Shown: positions 1-4,490, counted from the stretch's first letter. The stretch is 6,418 nucleotides of DNA from Clostridiales bacterium (GCA_021203685.1 JAJQAS010000145.1:1-6418); one strand, 5' to 3'. Numbers and translations are program-made. The notes: generated by a model not told the origin, from the sequence alone.

Positions 1-100
1 AACCGCCGAGAACGGCCACCATCAACCCGGCGAAGGCTGTGATCAGGCCGAACAGGGCCGTCAGCCCAAATAATATTGTTGCCGCTGCTTCATGCTTCAT
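1..100 (-). CDS. Small hydrophobic membrane protein, C-terminus cut by window edge
   Basis: Thirty-three codons are visible before the window ends. The start ATG (98-100) follows a good AAAGGAGA ribosome binding site at 7-nt spacing, inside the 3' end of the preceding gene, whose stop is at 90-92. The two genes therefore overlap by 11 bp and are probably translationally coupled. The peptide begins with a short MKHE head and then becomes almost wholly hydrophobic (Ala, Leu, Phe, Gly, Ile, Val), as expected of a transmembrane helix entering the membrane from about residue 8. I do not recognise a family. Small one- or two-helix proteins of this kind are common in early operons of clostridial phages. 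The true length and topology are not visible. Confidence 0.6.
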   Translation of the reverse strand, partial: MKHEAAATILFGLTALFGLITAFAGLMVAVLGG

Positions 101-437
101 GGGGGTTCTCCTTTCCCGGGAACAGCGGCCAGCGGAACTCCCAGTGGTCTCGGCCTTCGTGGATGCAGGTATAACACGGATAAGCGGTCTTAGGGCAGTT
201 CTCGTGTTTGCACCCAGAGCAGTCCCCGCGCAGCTCCGCCTTGATTCCCTCCAGCAGCTCCACCGCCTGGATAGCGGTGTCCATGGCGTCCATATCGCCG
301 CCAACGGTGTCCGCCGTGAACATTCCGGTGGTCTGCGCCTTATAGACGGCCTTGACCTCCCGCAATCGGCGGACGATCTCATCTGTGGTCATTGGTACCC
401 GTGCCTGGGGCGCCTGGGGCGTGATGTTGTCTGTCAT
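90..437 (-). CDS. Phage early protein of unknown function with a cysteine-rich putative zinc-binding cluster
   Basis: This is a 115-residue protein. Its ATG (435-437) sits behind a strong AAGGAGG site and overlaps the stop of the upstream 51-residue gene as ATGA, which argues for translational coupling and for this start rather than the internal Met16, which has no ribosome binding site. Residues 17-70 look helical (TTDEIVRRLREV and AIQAVELLEGIKAELR segments). They are followed by a compact cysteine cluster C73-x2-C76-x4-C81-x6-C88-x2-C91, with His78 and His93 nearby. That spacing suggests a metal-binding knuckle, but the ligands are inferred. The tail is rich in Trp, Phe and Pro. I do not recognise the family. 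Its position in the leftward operon directly downstream of the Cro-like gene suggests early lytic expression. Confidence 0.8.
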   Translation of the reverse strand: MTDNITPQAPQARVPMTTDEIVRRLREVKAVYKAQTTGMFTADTVGGDMDAMDTAIQAVELLEGIKAELRGDCSGCKHENCPKTAYPCYTCIHEGRDHWEFRWPLFPGKENPHEA

Positions 438-589
438 TGTGTTTCCTCCTTCTGTTTGTAGAGGGCGTCATACTTCCCGCCCTCGTTTTTGACTACGGCC
501 TCGACGAACTCCCGGAGGGATACCCCCAGCGTTCCCCGGACGGCCTGCTCCGGGGTCAGCTTGCCGGGATGGATGGTAAACTCGTTCAT
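434..589 (-). CDS. Small 51-residue phage early protein, unknown function
   Basis: This short gene is easily missed. Its ATG (587-589) is preceded by AAAGGAGG with 8 nt spacing, and its TGA stop (434-436) overlaps the next gene's ATG. The ribosome binding site, length and coupled overlap make it convincing despite its size. The product starts MNEFTIHPGKLTPEQAVRG, continues with a predicted amphipathic helix (about residues 24-36, SLREFVEAVVKNE), and ends in a Lys/Glu/Gln-rich tail that also encodes the ribosome binding site of the next gene. No membrane segment, signal peptide or cysteine is seen. I cannot assign a family. It lies 32 bp after the Cro-like gene in the same operon and is probably co-transcribed with it. 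Longer readings of this stretch in another minus-strand frame look like shadows. Confidence 0.75.
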   Translation of the reverse strand: MNEFTIHPGKLTPEQAVRGTLGVSLREFVEAVVKNEGGKYDALYKQKEETQ

Positions 590-621
590 GGGTGTGGCCT
601 CCTTTGGGTGGGTGTTGGTGG

Positions 622-852
622 TTATTGTTCAATATTTTGAACTTCCACGTCAAAAAAATAATCCGCGATGTCTGCGTGGGGAATGTCAAGAAGCCTCGCG
701 GCAGTCAGGATTTCGTCCTGTTTCCATCCGACTTTTCCATTGAGCTTTAGCGATGTGCTTCTCTCAGACAGGCCTAACGCATTGGAAAAGTTCGTTTGCG
801 TCCCGTATTTTTCAGTAATTCGTCCCAGTAGTTTACGGTAATTATAGGACAT
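622..852 (-). CDS. Cro-like phage regulator, DUF739 family
   Basis: This 76-residue protein begins MSYNYRKLLGRITEKYG and has a helix-turn-helix region at about residues 17-42 (QTNFSNALGLSERSTSLKLN). It ends with the IADYFF-type motif typical, as I recall, of DUF739 Cro-like proteins of Firmicutes phages. The start is supported by GGAGGTG 5-6 nt upstream. It is the first gene of the leftward operon and is read from a near-consensus promoter at 892-920, divergent from the CI-like repressor. By analogy with lambdoid switches it would bind the same operators and repress the repressor promoter during lytic growth. Its last codons contain a perfect copy of the operator palindrome (627-642), which encodes part of the VQNIEQ tail. 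Confidence 0.9.
   Translation of the reverse strand: MSYNYRKLLGRITEKYGTQTNFSNALGLSERSTSLKLNGKVGWKQDEILTAARLLDIPHADIADYFFDVEVQNIEQ
627..642. promoter_or_regulatory. Operator-like palindrome inside the 3' end of the Cro-like gene
   Basis: The sequence is GTTCAA-TATT-TTGAAC, a perfect inverted repeat with the same arms and 4-bp A/T-rich spacer as the one at 869-884. It lies within the last codons of the Cro-like gene, about 40 bp upstream of the 51-residue gene. A TTGACG -35-like hexamer lies at 648-653 on the minus strand, but I see no convincing -10 at proper spacing. It is therefore more likely an auxiliary repressor site or roadblock than the operator of a second promoter. Confidence 0.6.
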
Positions 853-868
853 ATTTTCACCTCCGTGT

Positions 869-884
869 GTTCAATTTCTTGAAC
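869..884. promoter_or_regulatory. Operator palindrome at the transcription start of the leftward promoter
   Basis: The sequence is GTTCAA-TTTC-TTGAAC, with perfect 6-bp arms and a 4-bp spacer. It lies directly downstream of the expected start point (about 885) of the leftward promoter, between that promoter and the ribosome binding site of the Cro-like gene. Binding of the CI-like repressor or the Cro-like protein here should block leftward transcription. Confidence 0.75.
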
Positions 885-891
885 CATCGTT

Positions 892-920
892 ATCATACAC
901 CCTTTCCGTGTGCTTGTCAA
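892..920 (-). promoter_or_regulatory. Leftward early promoter (PR-like) for the Cro operon
   Basis: On the minus strand, TTGACA (915-920) is followed after 17 bp by TATGAT (892-897), a near-consensus sigma-70/SigA promoter. The A-rich run on this strand at 934-948, upstream of the -35, could act as an UP element. The expected start is near 885, immediately before the operator at 869-884. Confidence 0.85.
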
Positions 921-927
921 TAACTTT

Positions 928-954
928 GTTCAACTTTTTTTACTTTTTGTTCAA
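928..954. promoter_or_regulatory. AT-rich segment with two directly repeated GTTCAA half-sites between the divergent promoters
   Basis: GTTCAA occurs at 928-933 and again at 949-954, in the same orientation and 21 bp apart, about two helical turns. A T-rich run lies between them. The segment sits upstream of both -35 elements, so it may combine UP-element function with lower-affinity or cooperative repressor binding. Confidence 0.5.
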
Positions 955-985
955 TCATGCCTTGAACTTTTGTTCAAGGCATGAT
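954..985. promoter_or_regulatory. Perfect 14-bp inverted repeat overlapping the repressor promoter
   Basis: Arms 954-967 and 972-985 are exact reverse complements around a TTTT centre. The inner part reads TTGAAC-TTTT-GTTCAA, the same half-sites as the other operators but pointing outward. The left arm contains the repressor promoter's -35 and the right arm ends at its -10, so a bound protein would shut that promoter. No T-run follows on either strand, so it is not a good intrinsic terminator. Confidence 0.75.
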
Positions 986-990
986 ATAGT
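962..990 (+). promoter_or_regulatory. Rightward promoter (PRM-like) for the repressor operon
   Basis: TTGAAC (962-967), 17 bp, then TATAGT (985-990). The expected start is near 996-998, so the transcript would begin almost at the AGGAGG (996-1001) of the repressor gene and have a very short leader. The -35 lies inside the large inverted repeat, which suggests autoregulation by the repressor or repression by the Cro-like protein. Confidence 0.7.
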
Positions 991-1009
991 AATGTAGGAG
1001 GTGGTCAGT

Positions 1010-1492
1010 GTGGCTAATACTTCTAGCAGATTAAAACAGATTATGGATGAACGCGGTTTGAAGCAGTCGGATATTTTAAGACTTGCTCAACCATATTGTG
1101 AGCAATATGGTGTAAAACTTGGCAAAAGTGATTTAAGCCAGTTTGTGAGCGGTAAGGTTACACCAGGCCAGTGGAAATTAACTATTTTGGGCCTTGCTCT
1201 AAATGTGTCTGAAACATGGCTCATGGGCCTGGATGTCCCGCCGGACAGAATATCACCCGATTGCAATGTGAATGTGGAGGAAACCCCTCACAGCGCTTAT
1301 GTAATGTCCGAAAACGATACATTCCCTCAGCTGGACGAATTGAATTTGTATATTTCGCAGCTCAACGCACAGGGACTGCAAAAAATAATTGATTTCGCGG
1401 CGGTATTGGCTGGGAACCCAGCTTACCGCAAGAGTGCAATGGAAAAGTCGCAGACATCCGATGGGGAGAAATACATAAATAAGATGGGCTGA
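1010..1492 (+). CDS. CI-like phage repressor, XRE-family HTH, no protease domain
   Basis: This 160-residue DNA-binding protein has an XRE/Cro-CI helix-turn-helix at about residues 5-75 (SSRLKQIMDERGLKQSD, then KSDLSQFVSGKVTP and LNVSETWLMG). A short loop, PYCEQYGVKLG, lengthens the spacing between the first helices, a form I know from Firmicutes phage repressors. The C-terminal part (about 105-140, LDELNLYISQLNAQGLQKII) is a short helical, probably dimerising tail. There is no S24/LexA-like autoprotease domain, so RecA-dependent self-cleavage is not expected and induction must work another way. The GTG at 1010 is preferred because AGGAGG (996-1001) lies 8 nt upstream; the in-frame GTG at 1001 overlaps that site. 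Codon use is more AT-rich than in the neighbouring integrase. It heads a three-gene operon. Confidence 0.9.
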   Translation: MANTSSRLKQIMDERGLKQSDILRLAQPYCEQYGVKLGKSDLSQFVSGKVTPGQWKLTILGLALNVSETWLMGLDVPPDRISPDCNVNVEETPHSAYVMSENDTFPQLDELNLYISQLNAQGLQKIIDFAAVLAGNPAYRKSAMEKSQTSDGEKYINKMG

Positions 1493-1518
1493 CTCATCAT
1501 TAAAGGAGGAACTACATT

Positions 1519-2433
1519 ATGGCAAAGAAAAGGAGAACCTATTCCGGGTTTGAAAAGCAACGCGCAAGGGAGCTGGCCGGGCAGATCGGCGTAAAGGCCG
1601 CTTCCAAGCGGCTCGGCATTCCGGAAAGCACACTAAGAAGTTGGGGTACAGTAGCACCCCAGAGGCCCGCCGCTGCAAGGCCAGCCTCGCGTCCGCAGGA
1701 AGTCCGCAAGGTGCCCGCAGAACGTCCTATCCCAGAAAAGCTCCCATTTCCTATTTATCTGCAATGGTCTTTTATCGCCGTTGTTTTCTTACTCGGTTGC
1801 TTTGGTATGCTGCTTACGATTGGCGCGGCCGCTCTGCTGTTGGTGGCTATTGTCCTCGCGGTAATGCGTTGGCAAGATAAGGACCAATATTCCGCTTCGG
1901 CGAAAAAGCCCAATCCGGTGCAGGCCAGTTCCGAGAAGCCACCAGCATTGGAGCCGTCCGCTCCGACAGAGGAAAGCGCACCGTCAGTGGAGGAAGCGCC
2001 CGTAGCTGTCGAGACGCCTATAGAGGCGGAGGAAACGCCCGCTTCAAAGATGGAAGCTCAGGCTCCCACTGAGGAACCCGCTCCTGCGGAGAAGCCTGTA
2101 ATTAAAAAGTATATGTCCGATTATCATTATGACGATGTGAAGCTGTGTGTCATCAAGGGGCAAGAGCCTGATTTTGATTCACTGCCCATCGGAACCGAAT
2201 TGTTTTTCTGGACGGAGCCGAAAAACAAGCACGATAAAAAGGCTATTAAGGTCTGTACTGCGGGAGATAAAAAGGTCGGCTATCTTTACTCTGGGAGTTT
2301 GCGGGATATGACACGCGATTTCGTCCGTAGGGATGACGCAGTTATCGGCCAAGTCACTTATAACGATGGCGAATCTATCAAGTTCTGCATGGATTTCGTT
2401 CGTGACGATGACGATGATGATATCGACTTTTAA
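1519..2433 (+). CDS. Membrane protein with N-terminal HTH and C-terminal HIRAN-like domain
   Basis: This 304-residue protein has an unusual architecture. Residues 7-43 form a transposase- or Psq-like HTH (KAASKRLGIPESTLRSW). Residues 44-75 are Pro/Arg/Ala-rich and basic. Residues 79-117 are hydrophobic and fit two closely spaced transmembrane helices. Residues 127-195 are a Pro/Glu/Ala-rich spacer with degenerate repeats (APTEES and APTEEP). Residues 204-292 resemble a HIRAN domain: ELFFWTEPKNKHDKKAIKV, then KKVGYLY, then a beta-rich end. A six-Asp acidic tail closes it. In known HIRAN proteins such as the Rad5/HLTF helicases the domain binds DNA ends; whether that holds here is unknown. A helical-hairpin topology would put both ends in the cytoplasm. 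The ATG follows AAAGGAGG at 1502-1509. The gene starts 26 bp after the repressor stop, so it should be expressed in the lysogen. Confidence 0.85.
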   Translation: MAKKRRTYSGFEKQRARELAGQIGVKAASKRLGIPESTLRSWGTVAPQRPAAARPASRPQEVRKVPAERPIPEKLPFPIYLQWSFIAVVFLLGCFGMLLTIGAAALLLVAIVLAVMRWQDKDQYSASAKKPNPVQASSEKPPALEPSAPTEESAPSVEEAPVAVETPIEAEETPASKMEAQAPTEEPAPAEKPVIKKYMSDYHYDDVKLCVIKGQEPDFDSLPIGTELFFWTEPKNKHDKKAIKVCTAGDKKVGYLYSGSLRDMTRDFVRRDDAVIGQVTYNDGESIKFCMDFVRDDDDDDIDF

Positions 2434-2448
2434 TAGGAGGAGAAAACT

Positions 2449-2703
2449 ATGATTATTACAACTTGCGAGACTATCCCCGGTAAGGAACTGGAGTATCTGG
2501 GCCTTGTGTCCGGGGCCATTGTTGCCGGTTTTGCTGGCAACCGAAAAATTTTGAACGCAGTAGTAGCTAAGATGGTCGGTGGGCTTGAAGAGGAACTTTC
2601 TTCCGCTGCAAGCGGGCAGGGTGCAGATGCCGTGGTCGGCGTAAAGTTTTTGTTTGAGCAGTCCGTCAACCTTGCCATCGGTACTGCCGTGAAGTTTAAA
2701 TAA
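2449..2703 (+). CDS. Short YbjQ/UPF0145-family protein
   Basis: This 84-residue protein shows the YbjQ/UPF0145 landmarks: an N-terminal ITTCETIPGKELEYLGLVSG strand region, GADAVVGV at 58-65 and the closing GTAVK at 78-82. Compared with my memory of E. coli YbjQ (about 107 residues), it lacks most of the central helical stretch between MVGG (42-45) and GADAVVGV, so it is a reduced version that keeps the core. The family forms small oligomeric beta-rich proteins, sometimes labelled heavy-metal-binding, with no firm function. The gene begins 15 bp after the stop of the HIRAN-like gene behind AGGAGG and ends just before two terminators. It is therefore the last gene of the repressor operon and may work with the membrane protein before it. 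Confidence 0.88.
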   Translation: MIITTCETIPGKELEYLGLVSGAIVAGFAGNRKILNAVVAKMVGGLEEELSSAASGQGADAVVGVKFLFEQSVNLAIGTAVKFK

Positions 2704-2737
2704 GCAAACTTCCAAACGTTTGGCATTTTCCACACGC

Positions 2738-2773
2738 AAAAAACCGCCCCGGTGCTGGCACACCGGAGCGGTT
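2738..2773 (-). terminator. Intrinsic terminator for minus-strand transcripts
   Basis: Arms 2742-2754 and 2761-2773 form a GC-rich stem with one C/A mismatch and a 6-nt loop. Read on the minus strand the stem is followed by six T (complement of 2738-2743). No minus-strand gene lies close to its right, so it probably stops antisense transcription that has run through the integrase gene. On the plus strand it has no T-run. Confidence 0.7.
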
Positions 2774-2778
2774 CGAGG

Positions 2779-2817
2779 GGGTAGTAAAGTTTTGACCAGC
2801 CTTACTACCCTTTTATT
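2779..2817 (+). terminator. Intrinsic terminator of the repressor operon
   Basis: GGGTAGTAA (2779-2787) pairs perfectly with TTACTACCC (2802-2810) around a 14-nt loop, followed by TTTTATT. It ends the repressor / HIRAN-like / YbjQ-like transcript about 75 bp after the last stop codon and separates that operon from the integrase gene. Confidence 0.75.
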
Positions 2818-2819
2818 CT
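2792..2819 (+). promoter_or_regulatory. Possible integrase promoter embedded in the terminator
   Basis: TTGACC (2792-2797) and TATTCT (2814-2819) are separated by 16 bp. The -35 lies in the loop of the terminator hairpin and the -10 in its T-tail. The terminators cut the integrase off from the upstream operon, so a promoter is needed here, and this is the only reasonable pair I see before the start codon. Confidence 0.4.
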
Positions 2820-2855
2820 AACACACGTTTTCGCAGAATGAAAGGAGAAATTTGC

Positions 2856-4316
2856 ATGAAAGCAGCAGCTTATGCGCGATATTCCACCGACAGGCAGACG
2901 GAGAACTCCATCGCCTATCAGCTGGCGGAAATACGGCGGTACTGCGCCGCCCACAGTATCGACATCGTGGCCACCTATACCGACGAGGGACAGAGCGGTA
3001 CCAACACGGACCGGGCCGGGTTTCAGGCGATGGTGGCAGCGGCGCGGGCCGGGGCGTTTGAGGCTGTGGTGATTTACGATATCAGCCGGGGCAGCCGGGA
3101 CGTGGGCGACTGGTTTTCCTTCCGCAAGTCCATGATGTACCTGGGCATTGCGGTGATTTCCGCCACCGGCCAGCGCCTGGGCGACCTGACCAACGGGCAG
3201 GACTTTTTGTTGGAGCTGCTGACCGTCGGCATGGGACAGGCGGAGGTGTTGGGCACCCGGCAAAAGTCCCTGGACGGCGTGGCGGCAAAGGCCAAAACCG
3301 GGGCCTTCCTGGGCGGCACCCCGCCGCTGGGCTATGACATCCGCAACGGGGAGTATATCATCAACCAGCAGGAGGCCGCCATTGTCCGGCAAATCTTTGA
3401 GATGTACGCCGCCGGGAAGAGCTACGACTATATGCTGGGCAAGCTGGTCGGGGCCACCGGCAAGCGTGGCCGCCCGCTCGGCAAAAATTCTTTCCGGGCG
3501 ATTTTGACCAACGAGAGATATATAGGCGTATACACCTGGAACAAACGGCAATATAAGCTGCTGCGCAAGTGGGCCGGGGGCAAGCCAAACCCGGACGTGG
3601 TGCGCATCGAGGACGTGATACCGCCCATCATTGATGAGGGGCTTTGGGAAAGGGTGCAGGAACGAATGAAAGATAATAAGCGAAACGCCACCAACAAGGC
3701 GAAGCACAACTATTTACTGTCCGGCCTGATAGAGTGTGAGGAGTGCGGCGCTAACTTTGTGGGCCACACCACCACCAACAGCCGGGGCTATTCCACCCGG
3801 TACTATGTGTGTGGGAATAAATACAGGACACACACCTGCCATGCCAAAAATATAAACGCCGATGAGATCGAGACTTTTGTGGTGCAAAATCTCAAAGCCT
3901 ACCTGCTGGAGATCGATTTTTCGGAGACTGCCCAGCAAATCGCGGGCCAAATCAACGCCGCCAGTGCCGACCTGTCCGCCGAAAAAGCGGAGCTTGCCCA
4001 GGTCACGGCCCAAATCAACAACGGCATCAAGGCCATCATGTCCGGCATGGACTTCCCGGAGCTGCGGGAGGAAGTGGACCGGCAGCGTGTCCGCAAGTCT
4101 GAGCTGGAGGACATCATCCGGCGGCGCAGCGCAGACCGCCCGGAGGTGGATCCGGCGGCCATTGAACAGCTGCTACGCGACAGCGTGGAGCAGTGGGACG
4201 AGGAGCATTTGCCGGAGATCATCCGCCAGCACGTCACAAAAATATACGCCCACACCGACGGGACTTATACCGTCAATGTAGGCGTACATTTGAGTGGTTG
4301 CGGGGGCCGGATTTGA
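2856..4316 (+). CDS. Large serine recombinase (integrase)
   Basis: This 486-residue site-specific recombinase would integrate and excise the element through a 5'-phosphoserine intermediate. The N-terminal resolvase domain (about 1-150) has catalytic Ser10 in YARYS, Arg8, and ISRGSRD with Arg78 and Arg81. The recombinase domain (about 155-280) contains TPPLGY and FRAILTNERYIGVY. A zinc ribbon follows with C294-x2-C297, C319 and C328, then a helical coiled-coil insertion (about 356-424) and a C-terminal DNA-binding end. The length suits a complete enzyme. ATG 2856 is chosen because AAAGGAGA (2841-2848) lies just upstream; an in-frame ATG at 2838 precedes that site. The last residues (SGCGGRI) and the TGA come from tRNA-derived sequence at 4295-4316. 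No excisionase-like gene is adjacent. GC content is clearly higher than in the repressor gene. Confidence 0.95.
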   Translation: MKAAAYARYSTDRQTENSIAYQLAEIRRYCAAHSIDIVATYTDEGQSGTNTDRAGFQAMVAAARAGAFEAVVIYDISRGSRDVGDWFSFRKSMMYLGIAVISATGQRLGDLTNGQDFLLELLTVGMGQAEVLGTRQKSLDGVAAKAKTGAFLGGTPPLGYDIRNGEYIINQQEAAIVRQIFEMYAAGKSYDYMLGKLVGATGKRGRPLGKNSFRAILTNERYIGVYTWNKRQYKLLRKWAGGKPNPDVVRIEDVIPPIIDEGLWERVQERMKDNKRNATNKAKHNYLLSGLIECEECGANFVGHTTTNSRGYSTRYYVCGNKYRTHTCHAKNINADEIETFVVQNLKAYLLEIDFSETAQQIAGQINAASADLSAEKAELAQVTAQINNGIKAIMSGMDFPELREEVDRQRVRKSELEDIIRRRSADRPEVDPAAIEQLLRDSVEQWDEEHLPEIIRQHVTKIYAHTDGTYTVNVGVHLSGCGGRI

Positions 4317-4339
4317 ACCAACGACCTCCGGGTTATGAG
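4295..4339 (-). other. tRNA-fMet 3' half: probable attachment site overlapping the integrase end
   Basis: On the minus strand this is exactly 45 nt with the layout of positions 32-76 of an initiator tRNA. It comprises anticodon loop CTCATAA, stem CCCGG, variable AGGTC, T-arm GTTGG-TTCAAAT-CCGGC, acceptor strand CCCCGCA, discriminator A and CCA. The CAT anticodon, CCC in the anticodon stem and A at position 72 are initiator hallmarks. The T-stem would need two G-U pairs, so it may have drifted from the host copy. The bases before the anticodon loop do not continue as a tRNA 5' half, so this is a fragment, not a functional gene. Its overlap with the integrase end marks it as the element's att sequence. 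Confidence 0.85.
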
Positions 4340-4460
4340 GATGACAACATTTGGATTCTTCAAAAAATGTTCCTATACGGGCGTATTTCTGTTGGTTTAG
4401 AAAGCCTTTTCAGACCATTTATACACAGTTCTTAATTCGCCGCAAACAGGGACGTTTAGG

Positions 4461-4477
4461 TTGGGGTAAATTTGGGG
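4461..4477 (+). repeat. Short TTGGGG direct repeat between the att site and the ATPase gene
   Basis: TTGGGG occurs at 4461-4466 and 4472-4477, an 11-bp period, in otherwise AT-rich DNA. The rest of the 174-bp gap 4317-4490 holds the end of the att fragment and a weak inverted repeat (AACATTT at 4346-4352, AAATGTT at 4365-4371). I see no gene in it. The repeat could be a protein-binding site or chance. Confidence 0.3.
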
Positions 4478-4490
4478 CAAGCGAAGCTCG

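Larger units (their letters stand above)
1..4339. mobile_element. Integrase-proximal end of a prophage or integrative element
   Basis: This stretch has the gene order of the lysogeny end of a temperate phage: a leftward early operon, a two-promoter switch with divergent Cro-like and CI-like regulators, extra genes behind the repressor, and an integrase gene reading into a tRNA-derived attachment site. The right boundary is placed where similarity to the tRNA 3' half stops. The left end lies outside the window, and no structural, replication or conjugation gene is visible, so phage versus integrative conjugative or mobilizable element cannot be decided. The DUF739-type Cro homologue favours a phage origin. 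Confidence 0.75.

Noticed and set aside
39..461. 140-codon plus-strand open frame over the early genes
   Set aside because: It is antisense to three coupled minus-strand genes with strong ribosome binding sites and has none itself.
468..689. 73-codon minus-strand frame spanning the end of the Cro-like gene and the 51-residue gene
   Set aside because: It is frame-shifted relative to both, has a Pro/Gly/Arg-rich shadow composition, and the 51-residue frame has the better start and the coupled stop.
954..985. Rho-independent terminator between the divergent genes
   Set aside because: The stem is strong but no T-run follows it on either strand, it sits inside a promoter, and its half-sites match the other operators, so an operator is more likely.
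2179..2763. 194-codon minus-strand open frame opposite the HIRAN-like and YbjQ-like genes
   Set aside because: It runs through the terminator and through two genes with good ribosome binding sites on the other strand, and shows no domain or start signal of its own.
2805..3707. 300-codon open frame on the minus strand opposite the integrase
   Set aside because: It lies entirely antisense to a well-supported serine recombinase in high-GC DNA, has no ribosome binding site, and has a His/Gly/Pro-rich composition without recognisable motifs.
4346..4371. 7-bp inverted repeat AACATTT/AAATGTT as the integrase core site
   Set aside because: It is short and AT-rich and lies outside the tRNA-matching segment. 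It may contribute to one att half-site but cannot be shown to be the core.
4295..4372. A functional tRNA-fMet gene
   Set aside because: The bases preceding the anticodon loop cannot pair with CCCGG, and no D-arm or 5' acceptor strand follows. Only the 3' half is present.
4365..4390. Terminator for the ATPase/nuclease gene
   Set aside because: A T-run is present on the minus strand near 4362-4367, but the only hairpin ahead of it (ATAC/GTAT around 4375-4386) is too short and weak.
4193..4435. 80-codon plus-strand frame containing GPDLNQRPPGYE
   Set aside because: That peptide is a spurious translation across the tRNA fragment in a shifted frame, a common false gene at tRNA-adjacent att sites.
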